DNA of 64,000 nucleotides from Mycolicibacter heraklionensis (GTDB lineage: Bacteria > Actinomycetota > Actinomycetes > Mycobacteriales > Mycobacteriaceae). Below are positions 7,992-17,823 of the stretch, in pieces (the first letter of the stretch is position 1; each line of letters starts with the position of its first letter). The notes under the pieces were generated by a model that was not told the origin of the DNA, did no database searches, and worked only from the letters and a program-made list of their open reading frames with translations. The position numbers and the translations under genes were made by a program. Location: the NCBI RefSeq assembly GCF_019645815.1, contig NZ_CP080997.1, forward strand, positions 1,616,880 to 1,680,879, given 5' to 3'.

Positions 7992-9559
7992 CCGCACCGG
8001 CATTCGCTGACGAGCACCGTCGCCTGGTCGCCGAACTCAACACCAAGCTGGCGGCGGCCGCCCTCGGCGGCAACGAGCAGTCCCGGCAGCGCCACGTGGC
8101 TCGCGGAAAACTGTTGCCGCGCGACCGGGTTGACCGGCTGCTGGACCCCGGCAGCCCGTTCCTGGAACTGGCCCCACTGGCCGCCGACGGGATGTACGAC
8201 GACGAGTGTCCCGGGGCGGGGATCATCACCGGCATCGGTCGGGTCGCGGGGCGCGAATGCGTGGTCGTCGCCAATGACGCCACTGTCAAAGGCGGCACCT
8301 ACTACCCGATCACGGTCAAAAAGCACCTGCGTGCCCAGGAGGTGGCGCTGGGCAACCGGCTGCCGTGCCTGTACCTGGTGGACTCCGGGGGAGCGTTCCT
8401 GCCCCGCCAGGACGAAGTCTTCCCCGACCGTGAGCACTTCGGTCGGATCTTCTACAACCAGGCCACCATGAGCGCTCAGGGCATCCCACAGATCGCGGCG
8501 GTGCTGGGTTCGTGCACCGCGGGCGGCGCCTACGTTCCGGCGATGAGCGACGAGGCCGTCATCGTCCGGGAGCAGGGCACCATCTTCCTCGGCGGACCAC
8601 CGCTGGTGAAGGCCGCCACCGGCGAGGTGGTGACCGCCGAAGAACTCGGCGGCGGCGACCTGCACTCCAAGGTCTCCGGGGTCACCGACTATTTGGCCGA
8701 CGACGACGAGCACGCGCTGCGCATCGTGCGCGAGATCGCGGCGACCTTCGGGCCGCGCCCCGAAAGCCCCTGGGAGATCAGCGACTCCGTGGAACCCCGC
8801 CACGATCCGGCCGAGCTCTACGACGTAGTTCCGCCGGACCCGCGGGTGCCCTATGACGTGCGGCAGGTGATCGTCCGGCTGGTCGACAACAGCGAGTACA
8901 GCGAGTTCAAGGCCGAGTACGGCAAAACCCTGGTGACCGCGTTCGCGCGCATCCATGGCCACCCGGTCGGGATCATCGCCAACAACGGTGTGCTGTTCGG
9001 TGAATCCGCGCTCAAGGGGGCGCACTTCATCGAACTGTGCGACAAGCGCTCGATCCCACTGGTGTTCCTGCAGAACATCGCTGGCTTCATGGTCGGCCGC
9101 GACTACGAGGCCGGCGGCATCGCCAAGCACGGAGCCAAGATGGTCACCGCGGTGGCCTGCGCGCGGGTGCCCAAGCTGACGGTCGTGATCGGCGGCTCCT
9201 ACGGGGCGGGCAACTACTCCATGTGTGGTCGGGCGTATTCGCCGCGGTTCCTGTGGATGTGGCCCAATGCCCGGATCTCGGTGATGGGTGGCGAGCAGGC
9301 GGCGTCGGTGCTGGCCACCGTGCGCGGCGATCAACTCGACGCGGCCGGCAAGCCGTGGTCGGCGTCCGACGAGGAGGCCTTCAAGGCCCCGATCCGCGAG
9401 CAATACGAGGCGCAGGGCAACCCCTACTACTCGACCGCGCGGTTGTGGGACGACGGGATCATCGACCCGGCCGACACCAGAACAGTGCTGGGCCTGGCGC
9501 TTTCGGTCTGCTCGAACGCGCCTTTGAACCCGGTCTCCTACGGCGTATTCCGGATGTGA
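7988..9559 (+). CDS. accD1: acyl-CoA carboxylase beta chain AccD1 (methylcrotonyl-CoA carboxylase)
   Basis: The 523-residue carboxyltransferase subunit transfers carboxyl from biotin to an acyl-CoA, most likely 3-methylcrotonyl-CoA. Both oxyanion-hole glycine pairs are visible: [16 protein letters not shown] (about 173) and [19 protein letters not shown] (about 401). ATG 7988 overlaps the scoB stop by 4 bases and is preferred over in-frame codons inside scoB. The alpha subunit follows 6 bases downstream. In M. tuberculosis the AccA1-AccD1 pair acts on methylcrotonyl-CoA in leucine breakdown. Confidence 0.9.
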   Translation: MTAPAFADEHRRLVAELNTKLAAAALGGNEQSRQRHVARGKLLPRDRVDRLLDPGSPFLELAPLAADGMYDDECPGAGIITGIGRVAGRECVVVANDATVKGGTYYPITVKKHLRAQEVALGNRLPCLYLVDSGGAFLPRQDEVFPDREHFGRIFYNQATMSAQGIPQIAAVLGSCTAGGAYVPAMSDEAVIVREQGTIFLGGPPLVKAATGEVVTAEELGGGDLHSKVSGVTDYLADDDEHALRIVREIAATFGPRPESPWEISDSVEPRHDPAELYDVVPPDPRVPYDVRQVIVRLVDNSEYSEFKAEYGKTLVTAFARIHGHPVGIIANNGVLFGESALKGAHFIELCDKRSIPLVFLQNIAGFMVGRDYEAGGIAKHGAKMVTAVACARVPKLTVVIGGSYGAGNYSMCGRAYSPRFLWMWPNARISVMGGEQAASVLATVRGDQLDAAGKPWSASDEEAFKAPIREQYEAQGNPYYSTARLWDDGIIDPADTRTVLGLALSVCSNAPLNPVSYGVFRM

Positions 9560-9565
9560 GCGGAG

Positions 9566-11554
9566 ATGTTTGACACCGTCTTGATAGCCAACCGCGGTGA
9601 GATCGCGGTGCGGGTGATCCGCACCCTGCGCCGGATGGGCATCCGATCCGTAGCCGTCTACAGCGACGCCGACGCCGGAGCGCGCCATGTGCGCGAAGCC
9701 GACACCGCGGTGCGCCTGGGGCCCGCGCCGGTGCTGGAGAGCTACCTGTCGATACCCAAGGTGCTCGAGGCCGCCGCGGCCACCGGCGCCCAGGCCATTC
9801 ATCCCGGCTACGGATTCCTTTCCGAGAACGCCGGATTCGCGGCCGCCTGCGAGCGGGCCGGAGTGGTGTTCATCGGGCCGCCGGCCCGGGCTATCGAGGT
9901 GATGGGCGACAAGATCTCAGCGAAGAACACCGTCACTGCGTTTGAGGTGCCGGTGGTTCCGGGTATCGCCAAACCCGGCCTGTCCGATGACGAGTTGGTG
10001 ACTGCGGCCGGCGAGATCGGTTACCCGGTGCTGATCAAGCCTTCGGCCGGCGGTGGTGGCAAGGGTATGCACCTGGTGGAAGAGCCTGCGCAGCTGCGCG
10101 CGGCGCTGGCCACCGCACGGCGTGAGGCGGCCTCGGCGTTCGGTGACGACACCTTGTTCTTGGAGCGATTCGTGCTGCGGCCGCGCCACATCGAGGTGCA
10201 GGTGCTCGCCGACACCCAGGGCAATGTGGTGCACCTCGGCGAACGCGAATGCAGCCTGCAGCGACGCCACCAGAAGGTGATCGAGGAGGCGCCGTCGCCG
10301 CTGCTGGACGCCGCCACCCGGGACCGCATCGGGGCGGCGGCCTGCAACACCGCCCGCAGCGTGGACTACGTCGGCGCCGGCACCGTGGAATTCATCGTCT
10401 CCGCGGATCGCCCGGATGAGTTCTTCTTCATGGAGATGAACACCCGGCTGCAGGTGGAACACCCGGTCACCGAAGCGATCACCGGCCTGGACCTGGTGGA
10501 GTGGCAGCTGCGGGTGGCCGCCGGGGAGAAGCTGTCCTTCACTCAGGACGACATCACCTTCACCGGGCACGCCGTGGAAGCCCGGGTGTATGCCGAAGAC
10601 CCGGCCCGCGGTTTCCTGCCCACTGGTGGGCGGGTGCTGGCGGTGCACGAGCCTGCTGGACCCGGGGTGCGGGTGGACTCGTCGTTGCAGGACGGCACCG
10701 TCGTCGGCAGCGACTACGACCCGATGCTGTCCAAGGTGATCGCGCACGGCGCCGACCGGACGCAGGCACTGGCGCGCCTCGACGCGGCGCTGGCCGGCAC
10801 GGCGGTGTTCGGGGTGCAGACCAACGTCGAGTTCCTGCGGTTCCTGCTGGCCGATGCGCGGGTGGTCGCCGGTGACTTGGACACCGAACTGCTGGATGCG
10901 CGGTCGGGCGATTTCGCACCGGTGCCCGCGCCCGACGATGTGTTGGCCGCCGGTGGCCTCTACCGCCAGTGGGCGCTCGCCGAGCGCGGGCGCAGTGATC
11001 TGTGGGCGGCCCCGAGCGGATGGCGGATCGGGGCGGCGGCGCCGGTGCGCACCGAGATGCACACCCCGCTGCGCACCGAGACGGTGTCGGTGTGGGGGCT
11101 GCCCGATGCCGCGCAGGTACAGATCGGTGACGGCGAGATCCAGAGCGCCAACGCCCATGTCGAAGGCGACCAGCTGATCGCTACGGTGGCCGGGCGGCAA
11201 CGCCGCTACCTGTTCGCCGAGGACGACGGTCAACTGTGGATCTGCGACGAACGCGGAAGCTGGCAGCTGCGGGAGGCCGAAGTGGTGCGCGTGCACCGCG
11301 GCGGCGTAACCCGCAGCGCAGAGATCGCCAGCCCGATGCCGGGCACCGTGATCGCCGTCAGTGCCGCATCGGAATCGACTGTCGGCGAAGGTGATCCGGT
11401 GGTCGTGGTCGAGGCGATGAAGATGGAGCACACCCTGACCGCCCCGATTTCCGGCCGGGTGCAGGTGTTGGTGGCGGTGGGCGAACAAGTGAAGGTGGAT
11501 CAGGTGCTGGCGCGGCTGATCCCGGAGGACGAGACCGAGGAAGCGAAATCATGA
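9566..11554 (+). CDS. accA1: biotin-dependent acyl-CoA carboxylase alpha chain AccA1
   Basis: The 662-residue protein has the order biotin carboxylase N-domain ([18 protein letters not shown]), ATP-grasp ([12 protein letters not shown], about 158), biotin carboxylase C-domain (EARVYAEDP) and a C-terminal biotinyl domain with Lys619 in [10 protein letters not shown] as the biotin site. It carboxylates biotin with bicarbonate and ATP for AccD1. It starts 6 bases after accD1 and ends overlapping fadE19 by 4 bases, so the stoichiometric subunits and the dehydrogenase are co-expressed. Confidence 0.92.
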   Translation: MFDTVLIANRGEIAVRVIRTLRRMGIRSVAVYSDADAGARHVREADTAVRLGPAPVLESYLSIPKVLEAAAATGAQAIHPGYGFLSENAGFAAACERAGVVFIGPPARAIEVMGDKISAKNTVTAFEVPVVPGIAKPGLSDDELVTAAGEIGYPVLIKPSAGGGGKGMHLVEEPAQLRAALATARREAASAFGDDTLFLERFVLRPRHIEVQVLADTQGNVVHLGERECSLQRRHQKVIEEAPSPLLDAATRDRIGAAACNTARSVDYVGAGTVEFIVSADRPDEFFFMEMNTRLQVEHPVTEAITGLDLVEWQLRVAAGEKLSFTQDDITFTGHAVEARVYAEDPARGFLPTGGRVLAVHEPAGPGVRVDSSLQDGTVVGSDYDPMLSKVIAHGADRTQALARLDAALAGTAVFGVQTNVEFLRFLLADARVVAGDLDTELLDARSGDFAPVPAPDDVLAAGGLYRQWALAERGRSDLWAAPSGWRIGAAAPVRTEMHTPLRTETVSVWGLPDAAQVQIGDGEIQSANAHVEGDQLIATVAGRQRRYLFAEDDGQLWICDERGSWQLREAEVVRVHRGGVTRSAEIASPMPGTVIAVSAASESTVGEGDPVVVVEAMKMEHTLTAPISGRVQVLVAVGEQVKVDQVLARLIPEDETEEAKS

Positions 11555-12711
11555 CCACCATCGAGGCAGGAACCCTGCCGAGCCACTACCTGGACCTGCG
11601 CGACACCGTCGCCGAGTTCGCCCGCACCGTCGTCGCTCCGGTGGCGGCCAAGCACGACGAAGAGCACAGCTTCCCCTACGAAGTGATCGCGAAGATGGGG
11701 GAGATGGGGCTGTTCGGCCTGCCGTTCCCCGAGGAGTACGGCGGCATGGGCGGCGACTACTTCGCCCTGGCGCTCGCCCTGGAGGAACTCGGCAAGGTCG
11801 ACCAGTCGGTGGCGATGACCCTGGAAGCCGGGGTGGGCCTGGGGGCGATGCCGATCTACCGGTTCGGCTCCGAAGAACAGAAGCAGACCTGGCTGCCGGA
11901 TCTGGTGACCGGTCGCGCGCTGGCGGGCTTCGGCCTGACCGAGCCGGGCGCCGGATCCGACGCCGGCGGCACCCGGACCACCGCCCGCCGCGACGGCGAC
12001 GAGTGGGTGATCAACGGCACCAAGCAGTTCATCACCAACTCCGGCACCGACATCACCTCGCTGGTGACGGTCACCGCCGTCACCGGAACCCGGCCCGACG
12101 GCAAGAAGGAGATCTCCACCATCATCGTGCCTTCCGGCACAGCGGGATTCACCGTGGAGCCGGCCTACAACAAGGTCGGCTGGAACGCCTCGGACACCCA
12201 CCCGCTCACCTTCGCCGACGCCCGCGTTCCTCAAGCCAACCTGCTCGGCGAAGAGGGCCGGGGCTACGCCAACTTCCTGTCGATCCTGGACGAGGGCCGC
12301 ATCGCGATCGCCGCGGTCGCCACCGGGGTGGCGCAGGGCTGCGTCGACGAGAGCGTCAAGTACGCCGGCGAGCGCGAGGCGTTCGGCCAGACGATCGGCT
12401 CCTATCAGGCGATCAGCTTCAAGATCGCCCGGATGGAGGCCCGCGCTCACGTCGCCCGTACCGCCTACTACGACGCCGCCGCGAAGATGTTGGCGGGCAA
12501 GCCGTTCAAGAAGGAGGCGGCGATCGCCAAGATGATCTCCTCGGAAGCGGCGATGGACAACGCCCGGGACGCCACCCAGATCCACGGCGGCTACGGCTTC
12601 ATCAACGAATACCCGGTGGCCCGGCATTACCGGGACAGCAAGATCCTCGAGATCGGCGAGGGCACCACCGAGGTGCAGCTGATGCTCATCGCACGATCGC
12701 TGGGGCTGTGA
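11551..12711 (+). CDS. fadE19: acyl-CoA dehydrogenase FadE19
   Basis: This 386-residue flavin acyl-CoA dehydrogenase has the FAD/substrate signature [15 protein letters not shown] (about 128-142), [14 protein letters not shown] and the catalytic base Glu370 in [10 protein letters not shown]. In this operon it should oxidise isovaleryl-CoA or 2-methyl-branched acyl-CoAs, feeding AccA1/AccD1. The position of the base, near the C-terminus, is the short/medium-chain type rather than the relocated glutamate of mammalian isovaleryl-CoA dehydrogenase. That keeps 2-methylbutyryl/isobutyryl-CoA open as substrates. Confidence 0.88.
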   Translation: MTTIEAGTLPSHYLDLRDTVAEFARTVVAPVAAKHDEEHSFPYEVIAKMGEMGLFGLPFPEEYGGMGGDYFALALALEELGKVDQSVAMTLEAGVGLGAMPIYRFGSEEQKQTWLPDLVTGRALAGFGLTEPGAGSDAGGTRTTARRDGDEWVINGTKQFITNSGTDITSLVTVTAVTGTRPDGKKEISTIIVPSGTAGFTVEPAYNKVGWNASDTHPLTFADARVPQANLLGEEGRGYANFLSILDEGRIAIAAVATGVAQGCVDESVKYAGEREAFGQTIGSYQAISFKIARMEARAHVARTAYYDAAAKMLAGKPFKKEAAIAKMISSEAAMDNARDATQIHGGYGFINEYPVARHYRDSKILEIGEGTTEVQLMLIARSLGL

Positions 12712-12725
12712 TGGGGACGTCCTCT

Positions 12726-12785
12726 GCCGAGTGTGAGTCCTGCGACGCCGCGTCGGCGTGTCGTGTCGCAGGATTCACACTCGGC
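12726..12785. repeat. long imperfect palindrome between fadE19 and maoC
   Basis: Two 21-base arms (12726-12746 and 12765-12785) are inverted copies with one mismatch, separated by 18 bases. Inside them a second dyad is nested: ACGCCG CGT CGGCGT (12745-12759). The RNA would form a very stable hairpin within the operon. There is no T-tract, so it is not a standard terminator. It could be an RNA-processing or attenuation element, or a dispersed palindromic repeat. Confidence 0.8.
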
Positions 12786-12811
12786 GGGAGAAGGAGCGGA
12801 AGGGAAGCGGC

Positions 12812-13300
12812 GTGAGCAAGACGGTCGAGCAGCGCGGACTGTGGTTCGAGGAATACGAGATCGGCACCATCTACCTGCACCGGCCCGGGCGCACCATCAC
12901 CGAAGCCGACAACGTGCTGTTCACCACGCTGACCATGAACACCCAGTCGCTGCACCTGGATGCCGCCTGGGCGGCCCAACAGCCCGGCTTCCGCGGTGAG
13001 CGCCTGGTGAATTCGATGTTCACTCTCTCCACGCTGGTCGGCCTGTCGGTAGCGCAGCTGACGCTGGGCACCATCGTGGCCAACCTGGGCTTCTCGGAGG
13101 TGTCGTTCCCCAAGCCGGTGTTCCACGGCGACACCCTGTACGCCGAAACCGTCTGCACCGACAAGCGGGAGTCCAAGAGCCGCCCCGGCGAGGGCATCGT
13201 GACGTTGGAGCATGTCGGACGTAACCAGAACGGCGACATCGTCGCCCGCGCGGTACGCACCACGCTGGTGCGCAAACGGCCGACCGAGGACCAACAGTGA
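12812..13300 (+). CDS. MaoC-like hot-dog dehydratase (Rv2499c-like)
   Basis: The 162-residue single hot-dog protein belongs to the MaoC/R-hydratase family. Recognisable stretches are [24 protein letters not shown] and [19 protein letters not shown], cited from their starts. GTG 12812 follows AAGGAG...AAGGGAAG and matches the homologue N-terminus. It lies after the large palindrome and overlaps citE by 4 bases. In the leucine route a hydratase is needed between the carboxylase and the lyase (3-methylglutaconyl-CoA to HMG-CoA); this protein is the best-placed candidate. That role is inference. Confidence 0.8.
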   Translation: MSKTVEQRGLWFEEYEIGTIYLHRPGRTITEADNVLFTTLTMNTQSLHLDAAWAAQQPGFRGERLVNSMFTLSTLVGLSVAQLTLGTIVANLGFSEVSFPKPVFHGDTLYAETVCTDKRESKSRPGEGIVTLEHVGRNQNGDIVARAVRTTLVRKRPTEDQQ

Positions 13301-14094
13301 GCGCCGGTCCGGCCTGGCTGTTCTGCCCGGCGGATCGCCCGGAGCGATACGGCAAAGCGGCCGCGGTCGCCGACGTGGTGATCCTCGATCTGGAAGACGG
13401 GGTAGCGGCCGCGGACCGGCCGGCCGCCCGGGAAGCATTGCGGCGCAACCCCCTTGACCCGGAACGGACCGTGGTGCGGGTGAACCCGGCCGGCACCGAA
13501 GATCAGGCCCGCGACTTGGAGGCACTGGCCGACACCGCCTACACCACGCTGATGCTGGCCAAGACCGAATCCGCCGCCCAGGTCGCCGCGCTGGCTCCGC
13601 GGCAGGTGGTGGCCCTGATCGAAACCCCGCGCGGTGCGGTGTTCTGCGCCGAGATCGCCGCCGCGCAGGACTGCGTCGCAATGATGTGGGGCGCCGAAGA
13701 TCTGGTCGCCGCGATGGGCGGCGGCTCGAGCCGTCACGCCGACGGGCGGTACCGCGACGTGGCCCGCCACGTGCGCTCGAGTGTCCTGTTGGCGGCATCG
13801 ACGTTCGGCCGGGCCGCATTGGACGCCGTCTACCTCAACATCGGCGATCTCGACGGGCTCAAAGCCGAAGCGCTCGATGGCGCCGCGGTCGGATTCGCTG
13901 CTACGGTGTGCATCCACCCGAGCCAGATCGCGGTGGTCCGCGATGCCTATCGGCCCGCCCCCGAACGGGTCGACTGGGCGCGCAGGGTGCTCGCCGCAGC
14001 GCACACCGAGCGCGGGGTGTTCGCGTTCGAAGGACAGATGGTCGACTCCCCGGTGCTGCGGCACGCCGAAGCCATCCTGCGGCGAGCGGATTGA
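13297..14094 (+). CDS. citE: CitE-type beta-hydroxyacyl-CoA lyase (Rv2498c-like)
   Basis: The 265-residue HpcH/HpaI-CitE family TIM-barrel lyase shows [14 protein letters not shown] at the N-terminus, the metal/CoA segments ILDLEDGVA (about 29-37), [10 protein letters not shown] and [10 protein letters not shown], and a C-terminal CIHPSQI. No citD or citF genes are nearby, so it is not part of citrate lyase. The M. tuberculosis protein at this place cleaves beta-hydroxyacyl-CoAs (HMG-CoA-type and citramalyl-CoA) in leucine and itaconate breakdown. The GTG start overlaps the maoC stop. Confidence 0.85.
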   Translation: MSAGPAWLFCPADRPERYGKAAAVADVVILDLEDGVAAADRPAAREALRRNPLDPERTVVRVNPAGTEDQARDLEALADTAYTTLMLAKTESAAQVAALAPRQVVALIETPRGAVFCAEIAAAQDCVAMMWGAEDLVAAMGGGSSRHADGRYRDVARHVRSSVLLAASTFGRAALDAVYLNIGDLDGLKAEALDGAAVGFAATVCIHPSQIAVVRDAYRPAPERVDWARRVLAAAHTERGVFAFEGQMVDSPVLRHAEAILRRAD

Positions 14095-14117
14095 CGCACC
14101 AGGAGGACTGACACCGC

Positions 14118-15293
14118 ATGCGCATCACCCAGATCATCGAGACACCGGTGCGGCTGCGCGGCGAGGTCGCCAATGCCTTGGTGGATTTCTCCCGGCACAC
14201 GGTGTCGCTGGTCGCGGTGGTTAGCGACCAGATCCGTGACGGGAAGCCGGTGACCGGGGTGGCGTTCAACTCGATCGGCCGGTTCGCGCAGAGTGGCATT
14301 CTCGCCGACCGGATGATCCCGCGCGTGCTGCGCGCGAACCCCGAGGTGCTGCTGGACGACGCCGGCCGGATCGACCCCGCGCGGGTGCTGGGTTGTGCGC
14401 TGACCGACGAGAAGCCCGGCGGGCATGGCGACCGGGCGGGTGCGGCGGCCGCGCTGGAGCTGGCGTGCTGGGACCTCAATGCCAAACTCGCCGACGAGCC
14501 TGCCTACCGCACCATCGCCGGGTATTTCGGCCGCGCCACCGTCAGCACGGCTGTCCCGGTGTATGCCGCCGGCGGTTACTACTACCCGGGCGACGACACC
14601 GCGGCCGGCCTGGACCGGCTGCGCACCGAGATCCGCGGCTATCTCGACATGGGCTACGACGCGGTCAAGATGAAGATCGGCGGCGCGTCGACCAGCGAGG
14701 ACCTGGCGCGCATCGAGGCCGTGATCGACATCGTCGGCAGCGGTGCCCGGGTCGCGGTCGACGCCAACGGCCGGTTCGACGAGGCCGACGCGGTGCAGTG
14801 GGCGAAAGCGCTGAACCCGTATGGCCTGCGCTGGTACGAAGAGCCCGGTGATCCGCTCGACTTTGCGTTGAACGCCGCGGTCATTGCGGCCTACGACGGT
14901 GCCGTCGCCACCGGAGAGAACCTGTTCTCGGTGCGGGACGCGACCAACCTGGTTCGTTACGCCGGGATGCGGCCGGGCATCGACATCTTCCAGATGGACG
15001 CCGGGCTCAGCTACGGGTTGACCGAATACGCCCGGATGATCGAGGTCCTCGAGGCGCACGGCTTCGACCGCCGCTTCGCCTTCCCGCACGGCGGGCACCT
15101 GATCAACCTGCACATCGCGGTCGCGCTGGGACTGGGTGGCTGCGAGTCCTACCCGGGGGTGTTCGCACCGTTCGGTGGCTACGCGCCGGGTTGCGTGCTG
15201 GCCGAGGGCACCATCGCGCCGACCGACGCCCCGGGCTTCGGGCTGGAGGAGAAGCCCGACCTGGCCGCCGTGATCGCCGACCTGGTGGGATGA
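14118..15293 (+). CDS. enolase-superfamily sugar-acid dehydratase, D(-)-tartrate dehydratase-like
   Basis: This 391-residue protein of the mandelate racemase/enolase group has a capping domain followed by a barrel. The base motif is Lys184-Met-Lys186 (VKMKIGG), metal ligands are Asp215 (VDANG), Glu241 (WYEEPGD) and Glu267 (TGENL), and the acid is His324 (FPHGGH). The spacing from ligand to ligand equals that recalled for Bradyrhizobium TarD. The reaction would be dehydration of tartrate or a related sugar acid to a 2-keto acid. It follows citE by 23 bases with an AGGAGG site, so it may ride on the operon. The gene is absent here in M. tuberculosis as recalled. Confidence 0.82.
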   Translation: MRITQIIETPVRLRGEVANALVDFSRHTVSLVAVVSDQIRDGKPVTGVAFNSIGRFAQSGILADRMIPRVLRANPEVLLDDAGRIDPARVLGCALTDEKPGGHGDRAGAAAALELACWDLNAKLADEPAYRTIAGYFGRATVSTAVPVYAAGGYYYPGDDTAAGLDRLRTEIRGYLDMGYDAVKMKIGGASTSEDLARIEAVIDIVGSGARVAVDANGRFDEADAVQWAKALNPYGLRWYEEPGDPLDFALNAAVIAAYDGAVATGENLFSVRDATNLVRYAGMRPGIDIFQMDAGLSYGLTEYARMIEVLEAHGFDRRFAFPHGGHLINLHIAVALGLGGCESYPGVFAPFGGYAPGCVLAEGTIAPTDAPGFGLEEKPDLAAVIADLVG

Positions 15294-15297
15294 GCAG

Positions 15298-16227
15298 ATG
15301 AAGATCGCGGTCATCGGATGCGGCGCCATGGGATCGATCTATGCCGCCAAGCTGGCGGCGGCCGGCAACGACGTACTGGCCGTGGACCGGTCAAGCGCGC
15401 ATGTCGACGCCATCGCCGCGGGCGGCCTGCGAATCAGCGGACCGCAGCCTGACCAGGTGGTTCCGATGCGCGCGGCCACCACCGCGCCGGCCGAGCCGAT
15501 GGATCTGGTGGTGCTGGCGGTCAAGGCCGCCGACGTCGCCGCCGGGGCCAACCAGGCACTGCCGCTGCTCGGCGAGGACACGCCGGTGTTGACCATCCAG
15601 AACGGACTCGGGTCGGCCGACACCGTCGCCGACATCGTCGGCGCGGCCCGGGTGGCGGTGGGCATCGCCAGCGGCTTCGGAGCCTCGCGTCCCGCGCCGG
15701 GACATGTGCACCACAACGCGATGCGTGCCGTCCGGTTCGGCGGCTATGCGGCGCTGCCGTTTTCGACTGTCGATCAGATCGCTCGGGTGTGGTCGGAGGC
15801 GGGATTCGACGCGGCCGCGGTCGCCGACATCGCCGCCATGCAGTGGGAGAAGCTGATCTGCAACGCCGCCTACAGCGCGCCGTGCGCGCTGACCGGGATG
15901 ACGGTGGGTCAGGTCATGGACGACACGGAGATGGGACCGGTCAGCCGCGCCACCGCGACCGAAGCCTGGACGGTGGCCCGCGCCGCCGGAATCGGCATCG
16001 ACGTGGCAGATCCGGTGGCGCATGTCCGGGCCTTCGGCGCGCAGATGCCGAACGCCAAACCGTCTGCGCTGCTGGATCACCTGGCCCACCGAGTCAGCGA
16101 GATCGACGTCATCAACGGTGCTGTGGTGCGCACGGCCGCGCAGGTGGGGGAACAGGTTCCGGTGAACGCCACGCTGACCGCACTGGTCAAAGCCGTTGAA
16201 CGTCAGTGGATAACGCCGAAGGACTGA
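15298..16227 (+). CDS. ketopantoate reductase-like (ApbA/PanE) dehydrogenase
   Basis: The 309-residue NADPH-binding protein starts with a Rossmann fold (MKIAVIGCGAMGSIYAAKL, GxGxxG) and carries the C-terminal helical ApbA_C domain (WEKLICNAAYSAPCALTG, with the conserved Lys and Asn of the family). It follows the tartrate-dehydratase-like gene by 4 bases, so the two probably act in sequence: dehydration to a 2-keto acid, then NADPH reduction. This makes true pantothenate synthesis less likely for this copy. A weak hairpin near 16224-16249 follows the stop. Confidence 0.78.
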   Translation: MKIAVIGCGAMGSIYAAKLAAAGNDVLAVDRSSAHVDAIAAGGLRISGPQPDQVVPMRAATTAPAEPMDLVVLAVKAADVAAGANQALPLLGEDTPVLTIQNGLGSADTVADIVGAARVAVGIASGFGASRPAPGHVHHNAMRAVRFGGYAALPFSTVDQIARVWSEAGFDAAAVADIAAMQWEKLICNAAYSAPCALTGMTVGQVMDDTEMGPVSRATATEAWTVARAAGIGIDVADPVAHVRAFGAQMPNAKPSALLDHLAHRVSEIDVINGAVVRTAAQVGEQVPVNATLTALVKAVERQWITPKD

Positions 16228-16291
16228 ACACCACGCCGACCGGCGTTCAGCTCCGCGCGGCTTTTCCGCGACCGCGCTAGCGTGGATTGGC

Positions 16292-17113
16292 ATGACCGAT
16301 GACAAGGCACGGGTGGACCTGAGCGGCGCGCCGCAGACCATGCTGGCGACGCTGTACGCCAAGGCGCTGGACGCCGATCTGCCCGAACCCATCCTGGGGG
16401 ATCGCTACGCCAAGGAAGTGGTCGAACGCATCGACTACGACTGGAGCAAGACCACCATCACCGCGGCTCGGTCGCCCTCGGTGACCACCCGCTCGGCGCA
16501 TTTCGACCACTGGGCCCGCCGGTTCCTGGCGACCAACCCCAATGCCGTGGTGTTGCACGTGGGCTGTGGGCTCGACGCCCGATACTTCCGGCTGCAGCCG
16601 GGCGACGGAGTCGACTGGTACGACATCGACTATCCGGACGTCGCCGACCTGCGCCGGCAACTACTTCCCGAGCGAGACCACAACCACGTGGTGGCGGCGT
16701 CGGTCACCGACCCGGCGTGGTTCGCCGAAATCCCCGCCGACCGTCCGACCTTGATGCTCGGCGAAGGCCTGACCATGTACCTCACCGAATCCGACGGCGT
16801 CGCGTTGCTACGGCGGGTGGTCGAGCACGCCCCGAGCGGGGAGTTGCAGTTCGACGCCTTCAACCGGTTGGGCATCAAGACCCAGTGGGCCAACGCCGTG
16901 GTACGCCGCTCCGGGGCGACGCTGCAGTGGGGGATCAATGAGCCCCGCGAGATTCTGGCCGCGGTCCCGGGTACGCGGCTGTTGGAGTGGGTGCGCTGGT
17001 TCGAGTCGGACACCTACTCCGAACTTCCCCGTCGCTACCGGGCGCTGGGCAAGGCGATGTCGCTGGTTCCGGCGGTGGCGAACATGTCGCAGTACCACCG
17101 CTACGCGTTCTGA
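16292..17113 (+). CDS. SAM-dependent methyltransferase of the TcmP/LCMT type
   Basis: The 273-residue class I methyltransferase has motif I VLHVGCGLDARYFRL (about 87-101) and the acidic post-I segment WYDIDYPDV, characteristic of the leucine-carboxyl-methyltransferase/TcmP group abundant in mycobacteria. These methylate carboxyl or hydroxyl groups of polyketide-like or acid substrates. Start ATG 16292 has no strong Shine-Dalgarno. It is separated by 64 bases from the reductase and probably forms its own unit. Substrate unknown. Confidence 0.75.
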   Translation: MTDDKARVDLSGAPQTMLATLYAKALDADLPEPILGDRYAKEVVERIDYDWSKTTITAARSPSVTTRSAHFDHWARRFLATNPNAVVLHVGCGLDARYFRLQPGDGVDWYDIDYPDVADLRRQLLPERDHNHVVAASVTDPAWFAEIPADRPTLMLGEGLTMYLTESDGVALLRRVVEHAPSGELQFDAFNRLGIKTQWANAVVRRSGATLQWGINEPREILAAVPGTRLLEWVRWFESDTYSELPRRYRALGKAMSLVPAVANMSQYHRYAF

Positions 17114-17148
17114 GCTGCGCAGTCGGGGCGTCCGCAACACCGTTGACT

Positions 17149-17170
17149 AATTACGTTACGTAATGTAATT
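17149..17170. promoter_or_regulatory. 22-bp palindrome upstream of tetR (probable operator)
   Basis: The half-sites AATTACGTTAC and GTAATGTAATT are inverted copies with a single mismatch. The AT-rich palindrome stands out in a region of about 70 percent GC and lies 36 bases before the TetR start codon. It is the natural binding site for that repressor, which would then autoregulate and control the three downstream genes. Confidence 0.7.
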
Positions 17171-17205
17171 GTTTAGGGCGTGAGTCGCCGACAGCGGATG
17201 CCACA

Positions 17206-17823
17206 GTGACGGCAAGCGCGGACCAGGCCCCGGCCGGTCGCGGACGCCCGCGCGATCCCCGCACCGAGCAGGCCATCACCCAGGCCACCCGCCGGCTGCT
17301 GGCCCAAGACGGCTACGACCAGGTGTCCATCGAGGCGATCGCCCGCGAGGCGGACGTCAGCCGCCCCACCGTCTACCGGCGCTGGCCGTCGAAGACGCAT
17401 CTGGTGTTCGACGCGGTCTTCGGTGCCGCCGAGGTCGGCGACGTGCTCACCAGCTCGGGTGACTTCGAGGCCGACCTGCGCCAATTCGTCGCCGGCGTGT
17501 TCGAGTTCTGGCGCTCACCGGAGGTGGCTGCCGCGGCGTTGGGCATCCTGGCCGATCGTCACCGTGACCCGGAACTGTTCATCCGCACCCAACAGCTGCT
17601 TGACGAAACCACCCGTACCGCGTTCGCCGCGCTGGTCCGCGCCGGCATCGAGCAAGGCGTGCTCAACGCCGACGTCGATGTCGAGATTGCCTACGACGCA
17701 CTGGTGGGCACCAGTTTCTACATCGCCCAAGTCTTGGCCACCGACACCGTCGACGCCGCCGCCGACAGGCTGTGTTCCCTACTGCTGCAGGGAATGAGAA
17801 AGAAGGAGAACCGGGATGAGTGA
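17206..17823 (+). CDS. TetR-family regulator
   Basis: This 205-residue regulator has a clear N-terminal helix-turn-helix (TRRLLAQDGYDQVSIEAIAREADVSRPTVYRRWPSK, about 25-60, cited by its ends) and a TetR_C-type ligand domain. A perfect-looking palindrome at 17149-17170 precedes it. Its 3' end overlaps the DUF1214 gene by 8 bases, so it is the first gene of the operon it probably controls. GTG 17206 is the start giving a normal-length N-terminal arm. Confidence 0.82.
   Translation: MTASADQAPAGRGRPRDPRTEQAITQATRRLLAQDGYDQVSIEAIAREADVSRPTVYRRWPSKTHLVFDAVFGAAEVGDVLTSSGDFEADLRQFVAGVFEFWRSPEVAAAALGILADRHRDPELFIRTQQLLDETTRTAFAALVRAGIEQGVLNADVDVEIAYDALVGTSFYIAQVLATDTVDAAADRLCSLLLQGMRKKENRDE

Noticed and set aside
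12758..12811. Upstream extension of the MaoC gene into the palindrome
   Set aside because: The extended N-terminus is basic and unlike the family; GTG 12812 has the ribosome site and matches homologues.
16224..16249. Small hairpin after the PanE-like gene as an intrinsic terminator
   Set aside because: The stem is short with competing pairings and no T-tract; not strong enough to annotate.
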